Origin: Christiangramia sp.
GTDB taxonomy: Bacteria > Bacteroidota > Bacteroidia > Flavobacteriales > Flavobacteriaceae
NCBI GenBank assembly: GCA_024635735.1
Contig: JAGXII010000023.1
Coordinates: 1-21,019, forward strand
Direction of reading: 5' to 3'
Length of the DNA: 21,019 nucleotides
A program made the position numbers and the translations under genes. Under the pieces are notes generated by a model, which was given only the letters and a program-made list of their open reading frames with translations, was not told the DNA's origin and searched no databases. Shown piece after piece: positions 1 through 7,563 of the stretch. The stretch's first letter is position 1; the number at the start of each line of letters is the position of its first letter.

Positions 1-386
1 CCTTTATCCGGTCCCTGTCCGTTCACCTGCGTAGGATCCTGGGAACCAAAATATACTTCAACCAGCGTTTTATAGCTTACCTCATTTGGATCATAAATAA
101 CTTCCACGGTTTCCGCATGACCATCACTGTTCTCGTAGGTAGGATTTTGCATTTCTCCTCCTGCATAGCCGGAAACAGCTTCCTTAACACCTTGTACGCT
201 TTCATAGACAGCTTCCACACACCAGAAACATCCACTTGAGAAATATGCTCTTTCAAGTCCGTTTTGTGCCGGTACCTGAACCGGATCGGCATTTGCTATT
301 TCTTCTGAAGTAGCAGAATTATTATTTGTTGAATTTCCACAGCTTAATAATATCAGGCTTATGATATTTATAAAAATTGTTTTCAT
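1..386 (-). CDS. msrA: Peptide-methionine (S)-S-oxide reductase MsrA, lipoprotein form (C-terminus off the window)
   Basis: MsrA reduces methionine-S-sulfoxide in oxidised proteins. Translating the minus strand from the ATG at 386-384 gives 128 complete codons before the left edge. Residues 1-16 form a lipoprotein signal peptide ending in the lipobox LLSC (C16), followed by a polar Asn/Ser-rich linker to about residue 43. The catalytic motif GCFWC lies at residues 52-56 (nucleophile C53), followed by the family features SGYAGG, GHAETVEV and DPTQVNGQG. It starts 1 bp after the stop of the upstream lipoprotein gene, so the two are very probably cotranscribed. The lipobox predicts an envelope-anchored repair enzyme rather than a cytosolic one. 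Which membrane it sits in is inference. The C-terminal resolving cysteines, if any, are outside the window. Confidence 0.93.
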   Translation of the reverse strand, partial: MKTIFINIISLILLSCGNSTNNNSATSEEIANADPVQVPAQNGLERAYFSSGCFWCVEAVYESVQGVKEAVSGYAGGEMQNPTYENSDGHAETVEVIYDPNEVSYKTLVEVYFGSQDPTQVNGQGPDK

Positions 387-387
387 G

Positions 388-984
388 TTATTGTTTTTTG
401 TAGGTGCCTTCCAGGGTTTTCTTTCCGTAAAGCGCATAATCTACAGCCAGTTCTCCATCAATGGTAAATCCTTTCCAATCGAGCTTTAAACCATCTTGAG
501 TGTTTTTTAAAACAGCAATGGGAGTTTCTGTATCAAATTTATCCCAGGGCAAATTTTTATTAGATGTTTTCGAGGCTTTACCGGCGTAAAAAATATTTAT
601 CTGATTTTGATCTACTGAGTATCGGGCATTAATGTACATGTCGTTTTCAGAAAGACATAATTCGCTTGTGCCTCCAATGGTAACTGTCACGCAATAGCAA
701 GCGCAATTTACATCCTCAGGGTGATCTGTTCTTATATATCGTCCTGAAATATCTCCAACCGGGTTTTCCTTAGTTTCGGAACCACTTGATGAATCGGGAG
801 TCTGGTTTCCATTAGAATATTGATCTATAGGCTGATCCTGCGCCGAACTGTCTACCTCGTCTCTTGGCTGGATATTCTGATACTCTTCCTTGTCAGAATT
901 TAAATTTTCATCTGAGTTCTTTTTATTGTTCTCGCAGGAAATGAAAATCACACCAAGGCAAATGAATAGCAATCTAATTTTCAT
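388..984 (-). CDS. Unrecognised lipoprotein with CxCxC motif, upstream of msrA
   Basis: I do not recognise this 198-residue protein. It starts at the ATG at 984-982 and carries a lipoprotein signal peptide ending FISC (C17). Residues about 18-78 are a low-complexity, Asn/Asp/Glu/Ser-rich linker that is probably disordered. The C-terminal domain (about 79-198) contains three cysteines spaced CxCxC (C94, C96, C98), a fourth at C110 and a histidine at H88, and otherwise looks beta-rich. This cysteine set could bind a metal or be redox active, which is inference only. The gene ends 1 bp before msrA, so a shared role in envelope oxidative stress is plausible. The upstream gap holds a weak -7 match (TACCTTTA on the minus strand) but no convincing -33 element. 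Confidence 0.85.
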   Translation of the reverse strand: MKIRLLFICLGVIFISCENNKKNSDENLNSDKEEYQNIQPRDEVDSSAQDQPIDQYSNGNQTPDSSSGSETKENPVGDISGRYIRTDHPEDVNCACYCVTVTIGGTSELCLSENDMYINARYSVDQNQINIFYAGKASKTSNKNLPWDKFDTETPIAVLKNTQDGLKLDWKGFTIDGELAVDYALYGKKTLEGTYKKQ

Positions 985-1088
985 AATATGAATGAATAGG
1001 GATAGCTAAAGGTAACTTTTTAATCGCTTTTAAGTGTGAAATGCTTGTTAATGCATCTGTATACACATTTTCGATAAAGGGCATAAAA

Positions 1089-1150
1089 AAACTGCCCGGA
1101 AAAATTTTGCTTCAGATTTTAAGATCCTACTGTTAATTTCCGGGCAGTTT
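1089..1150 (-). terminator. Long-loop intrinsic terminator after the zinc-ribbon-family gene
   Basis: The arms AAACTGCCCGGAAA (1089-1102) and TTTCCGGGCAGTTT (1137-1150) are perfect 14-base complements around a 34-base spacer. On the minus strand the second arm continues into a run of T, as in a Rho-independent terminator for the gene ending at 1171. The loop is much longer than in the other hairpins of this window. The rest of the gap 985-1170 shows only weak promoter-like sequence for the lipoprotein gene. Confidence 0.65.
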
Positions 1151-1170
1151 AATATGTGATTTTAAAAAGT

Positions 1171-1950
1171 TTAGAACTTTTTAAACATTCCTTCCATTTT
1201 TTCCTGCTCTTCTTTTGCTAGTTCCTCATCTACAAGGATACGGCCACTGTGCTCATCTGTAATAATCTTTTTTCTACCTGCAATCTCCATGATTACCTGA
1301 GGTGGAATAGTAAAGAAAGAACCTCCTGAAGCTCCACGCTCCACAGGCACCACGGCAAGACCGTTTTTTACATTTGTTCTAATTCTCTTGTAAGCCTGAA
1401 CAAGTCTATCTTCGATATTCTTTTCATATTCCTTAGACTTATCGATAAGAGCCTGCTCTTCTTTTTCTGTTTCCTTTAGAATTTCATCAAGCTCGCTTTT
1501 CTTGTGCTTAAGATGCTCCTGGCGTTCAGAAAGTTTCTCTTTGGTTTGAGAAATAACCTCTTTCTTCTGCTCGATCTTCGCTTTGTATTCCTTGATGTGC
1601 TTTTCGGAAAGTTCGATCTCTAACTCCTGAAATTCAACTTCTTTGCTTAAAGCATTGAATTCTCTATTGTTACGAACATTTTTCTGTTGGTCAGAATACT
1701 TCTTGATCGCAGTCTTAGACTCTTCAACCTGGTTTTTTTTGTTCTTGATGTCATTTTCAATGACTTCTATGTCCGCATCCAGTTTTTCCAGGCGTCTGTT
1801 TAAACCTGCTACTTCATCTTCCAGATCTTCAACTTCTAGTGGAAGTTCACCACGTACGTTTCTAATTTCGTCAATTCGCGAATCTACCAATTGAAGGTCG
1901 TACAGTGATCTTAACTTCTCTTCTACAGTAACATCGTTTTTTTTCGCCAT
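1171..1950 (-). CDS. Coiled-coil protein of the C4-type zinc-ribbon family (DUF164-like), cysteine-free
   Basis: This 259-residue protein is nearly all heptad-rich coiled coil from about residue 10 to 190, followed by a short C-terminal domain. That domain matches the zinc-ribbon half of the DUF164/CT398/HP0958 family through IPPQ (about 215-218) and SGRILVD (about 235-241). The two CxxC pairs expected in the family are replaced: S208-x-x-S211 in GASGGS, and D232-x-x-S235 in DEHSG. The whole protein contains no cysteine, so it cannot form a classical zinc ribbon. Family members act as adaptors (for example the Helicobacter flagellar RpoN chaperone), but the role in this lineage is unknown to me. 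It starts at ATG 1950-1948, 1 bp after the Nif3-family gene, so it belongs to the same operon. A long-loop hairpin follows. Confidence 0.88.
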   Translation of the reverse strand: MAKKNDVTVEEKLRSLYDLQLVDSRIDEIRNVRGELPLEVEDLEDEVAGLNRRLEKLDADIEVIENDIKNKKNQVEESKTAIKKYSDQQKNVRNNREFNALSKEVEFQELEIELSEKHIKEYKAKIEQKKEVISQTKEKLSERQEHLKHKKSELDEILKETEKEEQALIDKSKEYEKNIEDRLVQAYKRIRTNVKNGLAVVPVERGASGGSFFTIPPQVIMEIAGRKKIITDEHSGRILVDEELAKEEQEKMEGMFKKF

Positions 1951-1951
1951 A

Positions 1952-3046
1952 TTATAAATAATGTATTGGATTGGTATTTGTATCTGCTAAAATAAGTGCA
2001 AAACTACTAATTTTTTTGCTAAGAAAAGAATATAGTAAATTTTTTGTAAACTGTTCACTTTCATAGTGGCCAATATCTGCCAGTACCAGTTTTTTCTCGG
2101 CTTTATAGAAGTCGTGATATTTTAGATCTGCTGTTAAAAATATATCTGCTCCGGCAGCTTTTGCTTTTTCTATGGCAAATGCGCCACTTCCGCCAAGAAC
2201 GGCTACTTTTTTAATGGGTTTATTAAGGAGTGCGGAATGTCTAATACAACCACACTTGAAAATTTTCTTTACAGCTTCTAAGAAAGCGGTCTCTTCTATT
2301 TCTGTATTAAGTTCTCCTATCATTCCCATCCCTAAATGCTGATTTTTGTTTTCCAGCGTATGAATTTCATAGGCCACTTCTTCATAAGGGTGAGAACTGA
2401 ACAAATTTTTCAGGATCTTAGATTCAAGATGTGCAGGATAGGTAAGGCCTATTTGCACTTCTTCTTCAAAATGTATCTTGCCTTTTTCTCCAACAACAGG
2501 ATTGGAATATTCATTTCCTTTAAAACTTCCTTTTCCGGTAATATTAAAACTACAGTGGTCGTAATTTCCAATACTTCCTGCCCCGGCCTGGAATAGGGAT
2601 TGTCTCACATCCGCTACATTTTTAACCGGAACGAAGGTGGTTAATTTCCTGATGGAATCCTGTCTTGGAATAAGTATTTGCCGGTTCCTAAGGTCAAGTT
2701 TTTCGGCGATCATATCATTCACTCCTTTATATTGATTGTCAAGAGCGGTATGGATCGCATAAATAGCTATATCATTTTTTATAGCTTTAAGAACAGTTCT
2801 TTCAACATAATTTTTGCCGTTCAGTTTTTTAAGTCCGGAAAAAATGATAGGATGAAAACTAACAATTAGATTGCAATTTTTGGCAATGGCCTCCTCAACG
2901 GTAGCTTCCAGTGTGTCCAGAGTGATTAATGCTCCTTTGACTTCTGCATTAGCATCGCCTACAAGCAGACCAACATTATCAAAATCTTCAGCATATTTGG
3001 TAGGAGCGAAATCTTCTATGAGATCGATGACTTCCTTTATGATCAT
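1952..3046 (-). CDS. Nif3-like dinuclear metal centre protein (DUF34)
   Basis: This 364-residue protein has the long YqfO-type architecture: the Nif3 fold split by a central insert domain (about 130-235). N-terminal motifs are DNVGLLVGD (about 23-31) and FHPIIFSG (64-71), and a further motif is HTALDN (99-104). The C-terminal metal motif is GHYESE (326-331). Expected metal ligands H65, D103, H327 and E331 are present. The first histidine of the usual HHP motif is phenylalanine (F64), so one of the five ligands known from E. coli YbgI is missing. The family is often annotated 'GTP cyclohydrolase I type 2', but its general cellular role is unsettled. The start is ATG 3046-3044. It is first in a two-gene operon with the zinc-ribbon-family gene (1 bp spacing). 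Confidence 0.93.
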   Translation of the reverse strand: MIIKEVIDLIEDFAPTKYAEDFDNVGLLVGDANAEVKGALITLDTLEATVEEAIAKNCNLIVSFHPIIFSGLKKLNGKNYVERTVLKAIKNDIAIYAIHTALDNQYKGVNDMIAEKLDLRNRQILIPRQDSIRKLTTFVPVKNVADVRQSLFQAGAGSIGNYDHCSFNITGKGSFKGNEYSNPVVGEKGKIHFEEEVQIGLTYPAHLESKILKNLFSSHPYEEVAYEIHTLENKNQHLGMGMIGELNTEIEETAFLEAVKKIFKCGCIRHSALLNKPIKKVAVLGGSGAFAIEKAKAAGADIFLTADLKYHDFYKAEKKLVLADIGHYESEQFTKNLLYSFLSKKISSFALILADTNTNPIHYL

Positions 3047-3135
3047 AATTTAATATTTTAGCCTTCGGTTTAAATTCTGTGGAATTAAATTGAAAGTGTT
3101 GAATAATGTGACAGTTTCTCTATATTCCAGAATCT

Positions 3136-3143
3136 CAAAGATA
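3136..3143 (-). promoter_or_regulatory. Possible -7 element for the Nif3 operon
   Basis: The minus strand reads TATCTTTG, an exact match to the Bacteroidota -7 consensus TAnnTTTG, in the divergent gap between the Nif3 gene and lpxK. I see no TTG at the expected -33 distance, and it would leave a leader of roughly 85-90 bases, so the call is tentative. Confidence 0.3.
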
Positions 3144-3163
3144 AATATTATAGAAAGCCTTTC

Positions 3164-4171
3164 ATGCCGAATCCAAGAAAATTACTTTTTCCTTTTTCTA
3201 TTCTATATGATGGAGTGACCCGGCTTCGGAATGGGCTTTATAACAATGGTTTTCTGGAATCCAGCTCATTTGAAGTTCCGGTGATCTGTGTAGGTAACCT
3301 TAATGTAGGTGGTACGGGAAAATCTCCAATGGTGGAATATCTTCTACGGTTGCTTCAAAAGGATTATAAGCTTGCTACGCTAAGCAGGGGCTATAAAAGA
3401 CAGAGCAAAGGTTATCACCTGGTTCAAAAGGAGGATTCTGCATTACAAGTAGGAGATGAGCCCCTTCAGTTCAAGACTAATTTTCCTGATGTTATGGTTG
3501 CAGTTGATGCCAACAGGAGGGCAGGAATCAAAAATCTTATGGCTTCTTCACCAGATGTGGTGATTCTCGACGATGCATTTCAACATAGAAAAGTTAAAGC
3601 TTCGCATTACATCCTGCTTACCAGTTTTGGAAAACTTTACACTAATGACTTATTATTGCCGGCCGGGAATCTCCGGGAATCAGCAGCTGGAGCCGAAAGG
3701 GCCGATTTAATTGTGGTTACAAAATGCCCTTCTGATATTTCAGAAACACAAATGAAGGAAATAGAACGGCAATTAAAGCCTCTAAAGCATCAAAAAGTAT
3801 TTTTTAGTACCATTAAATATTCGGAAAATGTCTTTTCTGAAACCAAGCGATTCCCGCTCGAAAAATTAAGATCAGAAGAATTCACTCTGGTTACCGGAAT
3901 TGCCAACCCACAGCCATTAGTAGATTATTTACAGTCCGGAAATTTGAAATTTGAGCACTGGGAATTCCCGGACCATCATATATTTTCAGATGCAGAAATA
4001 GCCTCCTTTAAAAAATTAAATACTATCCTCACTACCCAGAAGGATTATATGCGGCTGAAGGAAAAGATAACTTCTGACAAGCTTTTCTACTTACCTATAG
4101 AAATTTCAATTCTAAGAGACCAAAAGGAGGAGTTTGATAAGAAAATAAGAGATTTTGCTAATAAAAAATGA
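3164..4171 (+). CDS. lpxK: Tetraacyldisaccharide 4'-kinase LpxK
   Basis: LpxK phosphorylates the 4' position of the tetraacyldisaccharide-1-phosphate precursor, giving lipid IVA in lipid A synthesis at the inner face of the inner membrane. The 335-residue length is normal for the family. Motifs seen are a Walker A P-loop GNLNVGGTGKSP (44-55), SRGYKR (74-79), GDEP (97-100), a conserved AVDANRR (113-119), and LDDAFQHR (135-142) containing the family's catalytic Asp-rich site. The start is ATG 3164. The gene stands alone on the plus strand, divergent from the Nif3 operon, and its stop codon lies inside the following terminator stem. No clear promoter was found in the short upstream gap. Confidence 0.97.
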   Translation: MPNPRKLLFPFSILYDGVTRLRNGLYNNGFLESSSFEVPVICVGNLNVGGTGKSPMVEYLLRLLQKDYKLATLSRGYKRQSKGYHLVQKEDSALQVGDEPLQFKTNFPDVMVAVDANRRAGIKNLMASSPDVVILDDAFQHRKVKASHYILLTSFGKLYTNDLLLPAGNLRESAAGAERADLIVVTKCPSDISETQMKEIERQLKPLKHQKVFFSTIKYSENVFSETKRFPLEKLRSEEFTLVTGIANPQPLVDYLQSGNLKFEHWEFPDHHIFSDAEIASFKKLNTILTTQKDYMRLKEKITSDKLFYLPIEISILRDQKEEFDKKIRDFANKK

Positions 4172-4193
4172 GGTGTGGGGACACCTCATTTTT
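4164..4193 (+). terminator. Terminator of lpxK, probably bidirectional
   Basis: AAAAATGAGGTGT (4164-4176) pairs perfectly with ACACCTCATTTTT (4181-4193) around a GGGG loop. The lpxK TGA (4169-4171) is inside the left arm. The A-rich and T-rich flanks are symmetrical, so it can also stop minus-strand transcripts from the histidine kinase ending at 4277. Confidence 0.9.
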
Positions 4194-4276
4194 GTTTTGG
4201 CTAATTCAAACTATATAAGTATCTGTCTTTATATAATCCTACTAGCCTTATATTCTGCAAAGCATATGCCAAAGCT

Positions 4277-6508
4277 CTAAACTGCTGTTTCTCTGGCTGC
4301 TAAGTGTTTGTTAATTTTATGGAAGAATTCTTCAGTTTTATATGGTTTCGGGATAATATCGTTAAAACCATTTAAAAAGAATTCGTCCAGGTTTTCATCG
4401 AGGGTTACTGCGGTAAGCGCAATGATTGGAATCTCATCATTGAATTTTCTAATTTCAATAGTGGCCTCAATTCCACTTATTCCCGGCATGTGGATATCCA
4501 TTAAAATAAGATCAAAATGGTTCTTCTGAACCTTTTCAACTGCGATACTACCATTATCGGCAACATCACATATAACATCATTTTTTTCCAGGATTTTACG
4601 GGTAATCATCTGGTTGATTTTATTGTCTTCCACCACCAGGATCCGTTTGTTCACCATAATATCATTGGTGAGTTTGGACTCATCAATTTTAGGCTTGACC
4701 GGAGCTTCCAGAATTTCACTTGCCGGAACCTCAAATTTTAGCTCAAAAGTAAATTTAGAACCTTCACCCAATTCGCTTTCCAGGTCAATTTCACTGTTAA
4801 GAAGGCTTAAGAGGTTCTTTACGATAGAAAGGCCTAGTCCTGTGCCTCCAAATTTTCTGTTGATTTGCGTAGAACCCTGTGTGAAGTTTTCGAAGATAGC
4901 TTTTTGTTTTTCTTTACTAATACCCTCTCCGTTATCTTTAATTTCAAATTCTAAATAAATATTTTTCTTCTCCAGTCGTTTTTTTCGTACAAATATCCAG
5001 ATATCACCATCCTCGGTGAATTTTATAGAGTTACCAATGAGGTTGATAAGGATTTGAGATATTTTTAGAGGGTCTCCAATTAATTTCTTCGGAATTTTTT
5101 TATCGAAGTCAAAGTGTAGTTTGGTCTTCTTCTCATCTGCCGAATTCTTCAGGGCGATAAGCACATCAGACATTCTTTTTTCAAGATTGAAAGTAGACTC
5201 TACGATTTCAACCTTATTCGCTTCAAGCTTGTTAAGGTCTAATATATTATTTATAAGAGACAGTAAATATTCCCCAGAAAACTTTAAAGAATTTAGATGT
5301 TCTTTCTGGCTTTCCGTAGGGCTTTCTTCGAGCAATAAATGGGTTAAACCTGTTACAGCGTATAGCGGTGTTCTTAATTCATGAGTAATAGTGGACAAGA
5401 ATTGTGCTTTGGCCAGGGATGCTTTTTCGGCATTTTCCTTTGCCAGAGTAAGTTCAGAATTTTTCTTCTGTAATAACTCGTTAGCACGAGCTCTTAAGTT
5501 GTTGTTTTTGTATAGAGATAAAGTTAGAAGTGAAAGAATAGTGATCAAAGCAACACTAAGAATCGTGGTTAATTTGTTTACTTTTAATGTTCTTTCCTGC
5601 TCGGCGTTCTGAATAGTTAATTCGTCTACGGTACTTTTTAAGGCATCCATTCCAAATTTCTCATAGCTTTCACTGGCAAGAGCATCTTTATTCATGTCGA
5701 ATACCGCTTCCCTTATTTCATTGGCTTTCCGAAGATAATTGAGGGATTCTTCATAATTATTCCGGTTCTCAGCTATAGAACTAAGTAATTCATAGGTATA
5801 CATTCTCATGCCTATAAAACCACCAGATTTAGCTATTGCGAGTGATCCTTGAGCAGTTTCTTCTGCTTTTTTATAATTCCCTTCAATTATGGCTAAGCGA
5901 GCCTCGTAATAATGAAGTCTGGAAAGTTCATATTGGTTTTTACTATCCTTAAGATAGATGTCGGCATTGGCTAATAAGGAAGCGGCAAAATCTTCTTTAT
6001 CTTTCATGCCCATATAAACAATAGCTTTATTAAGAGCAATAATCCCAAGCTGTTCTTTATCTTTTTCCTGGTCATAATAATCTTCGGCGAGGTCCAGGTA
6101 TTTTAAAGCTCTATTGTATTCATGCTTTGAATAAAAAAGCTTTCCATACAGGATGTAAGAATAGGCAAGCCCGGCATCATCTCCAATTTCTCTTTGGGTG
6201 GAAATGGCCCTTTCAAGCTGAGTTATTCCCTTATCAAATTCGTGTTGAACCTGATACATTCTTGCTAAAATGCTACTCGCTAAAGCTATATATCTTTTAT
6301 GATCTATTCTTCTTGCAAGTTCGAGAGAATGGTTCAATTGCGCCTGTGCTTTATCAAATTCCATTGTATTAATGGAATTTTCAGCCTGGGAGAGCAGCTC
6401 CCCTATTTCCTGAGGACTGGGTTTAGAATTATTAATATCCGGATCTTGAAATCCAAAACTAATAATACAGGAAAAAATTAGTAATAAAGTTACCTTAAAG
6501 TTCATCAT
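4277..6508 (-). CDS. TPR-containing hybrid sensor histidine kinase with receiver domain
   Basis: Start chosen at ATG 6508-6506 (743 residues). A further in-frame TTG at 6523 would add five residues, but the signal peptide fits the ATG better, and a second ATG follows directly. Order: signal peptide (about 1-20), periplasmic TPR-like helical repeats (about 30-270), one membrane helix (about 313-333), HisKA with phosphorylated histidine H376 in ITHELRTP, and a HATPase domain with N box N493, G1 DNGEGI (525-530) and G2 GGTGLGL (554-560). A C-terminal receiver follows, with acidic VVEDN and phospho-acceptor D671 in LMDIHMPG, plus the conserved T and K of the ALTAV and PKPY motifs. All catalytic residues look intact. 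No response regulator with an output domain is adjacent, so the target is unknown. It is the last gene of the run that includes lipA and gap, 39 bp after gap. Confidence 0.95.
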   Translation of the reverse strand: MMNFKVTLLLIFSCIISFGFQDPDINNSKPSPQEIGELLSQAENSINTMEFDKAQAQLNHSLELARRIDHKRYIALASSILARMYQVQHEFDKGITQLERAISTQREIGDDAGLAYSYILYGKLFYSKHEYNRALKYLDLAEDYYDQEKDKEQLGIIALNKAIVYMGMKDKEDFAASLLANADIYLKDSKNQYELSRLHYYEARLAIIEGNYKKAEETAQGSLAIAKSGGFIGMRMYTYELLSSIAENRNNYEESLNYLRKANEIREAVFDMNKDALASESYEKFGMDALKSTVDELTIQNAEQERTLKVNKLTTILSVALITILSLLTLSLYKNNNLRARANELLQKKNSELTLAKENAEKASLAKAQFLSTITHELRTPLYAVTGLTHLLLEESPTESQKEHLNSLKFSGEYLLSLINNILDLNKLEANKVEIVESTFNLEKRMSDVLIALKNSADEKKTKLHFDFDKKIPKKLIGDPLKISQILINLIGNSIKFTEDGDIWIFVRKKRLEKKNIYLEFEIKDNGEGISKEKQKAIFENFTQGSTQINRKFGGTGLGLSIVKNLLSLLNSEIDLESELGEGSKFTFELKFEVPASEILEAPVKPKIDESKLTNDIMVNKRILVVEDNKINQMITRKILEKNDVICDVADNGSIAVEKVQKNHFDLILMDIHMPGISGIEATIEIRKFNDEIPIIALTAVTLDENLDEFFLNGFNDIIPKPYKTEEFFHKINKHLAARETAV

Positions 6509-6547
6509 TTGGGAAAATAGCAAAAGCTTTAATATGGTTAAATATAG

Positions 6548-7555
6548 CTATTTATCGTTAATGAGTGAAATTAAATCGATAAGACGGCTTGAATAACCAA
6601 TTTCATTATCATACCATCCTATTAATTTCACAAGTTTTCCTCCGATTACCGAAGTCATTTGGGCATCGAATATACAACTATAACTACTGTTAATAATATC
6701 TATGGAAACTATAGGGTCTTCTGTATATTCCAGAATGCCTTTCATAGTTGTTTCAGATGCTTTTTTAAAGATGTGATTAACTTCTTCAATATTAGTCCTT
6801 TTTTCAACATTAAGAGTCATATCGGTTAGCGAGCCGTTTGGAACGGGGACGCGAATTCCACATCCTCCAATTACCTCACTCAGGTCGGGAAAAATACTGG
6901 TTAAGGCTTTGGCTGCTCCGGTAGTGGTGGGAATAATGGATTGGGCAGCGGCGCGGCTTCTTCTTAGGTCTTTATGCGGTTTGTCGTGTAGGCTTTGGTC
7001 TGAAGTATATGAATGTACCGTTGTAATGTAGGCCTGAGTTACTTTAAAATGATCATGAATCACTTTAAGCATTGGAGCGGCATTGTTAGTAGTGCAAGAG
7101 GCATTCGAAATAATTTTTTCTGAACCGTCCAGTATATGCTCATTTACACCAAGCACCACCATTTTAATATTCTCATCCTGAGGCGGAACCGATAATATTA
7201 CTTTTTTTACTCCTTCCTTAAGATGCCCTTTTAAAGTTTCTTCGGTTTTGAACTGTCCTGAAGCTTCGATTACGCAATCTACCTTGAAATCATTCCACGG
7301 AATTTCCGCAGGAGTTGCGAAATTTAAAAGAGGTAATTTTTGTTGATCAACGATTATTGAAGAATCCTCTGAGCTCACCTGAGCCTGAAATTTTCCATGG
7401 ATACTATCATATTTCAGAAGGTGAGAAAGACTTTTAGCGTCATGGATGTCATTTATCGCAACCACCTTTATCGAAGGATGCTGATGGAGACATCGAAAGA
7501 GATTTCTGCCAATTCTGCCAAAACCATTAATGGCAATATTAATAGTCGCGGCCAT
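6548..7555 (-). CDS. gap: Type I glyceraldehyde-3-phosphate dehydrogenase
   Basis: This enzyme converts glyceraldehyde-3-phosphate to 1,3-bisphosphoglycerate with NAD in glycolysis, or the reverse in gluconeogenesis. The 335-residue length is standard. The N-terminal Rossmann motif is NGFGRIGR (10-17), and N35-D36 after the second strand favours NAD over NADP. The catalytic cysteine is C154 in SNASCTTNN, with its partner histidine H181 in TTVHSYT. PTTTGAAKA and the C-terminal WYDNEIGYS are family signatures. The start is ATG 7555-7553, 8 bp after the lipA stop, indicating cotranscription. Flavobacteria often carry more than one gap gene, so whether this one is glycolytic or gluconeogenic cannot be told from the sequence. 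Confidence 0.97.
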   Translation of the reverse strand: MAATINIAINGFGRIGRNLFRCLHQHPSIKVVAINDIHDAKSLSHLLKYDSIHGKFQAQVSSEDSSIIVDQQKLPLLNFATPAEIPWNDFKVDCVIEASGQFKTEETLKGHLKEGVKKVILSVPPQDENIKMVVLGVNEHILDGSEKIISNASCTTNNAAPMLKVIHDHFKVTQAYITTVHSYTSDQSLHDKPHKDLRRSRAAAQSIIPTTTGAAKALTSIFPDLSEVIGGCGIRVPVPNGSLTDMTLNVEKRTNIEEVNHIFKKASETTMKGILEYTEDPIVSIDIINSSYSCIFDAQMTSVIGGKLVKLIGWYDNEIGYSSRLIDLISLINDK

Positions 7556-7563
7556 TCTAAGTA

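Noticed and set aside
77..292. Minus-strand open frame of 71 codons
   Set aside because: It is an out-of-frame shadow of msrA, whose real frame carries the GCFWC motif through the same bases.
4194..4276. Inverted AT-rich sequence around 4211-4240 as a regulatory hairpin
   Set aside because: The arms (ATATAAG and CTTTATAT) are imperfect and wholly AT-rich, as expected by chance in this DNA.
6509..6523. Histidine kinase start at TTG 6523
   Set aside because: Two adjacent ATG codons follow, and the signal peptide is better formed from them.
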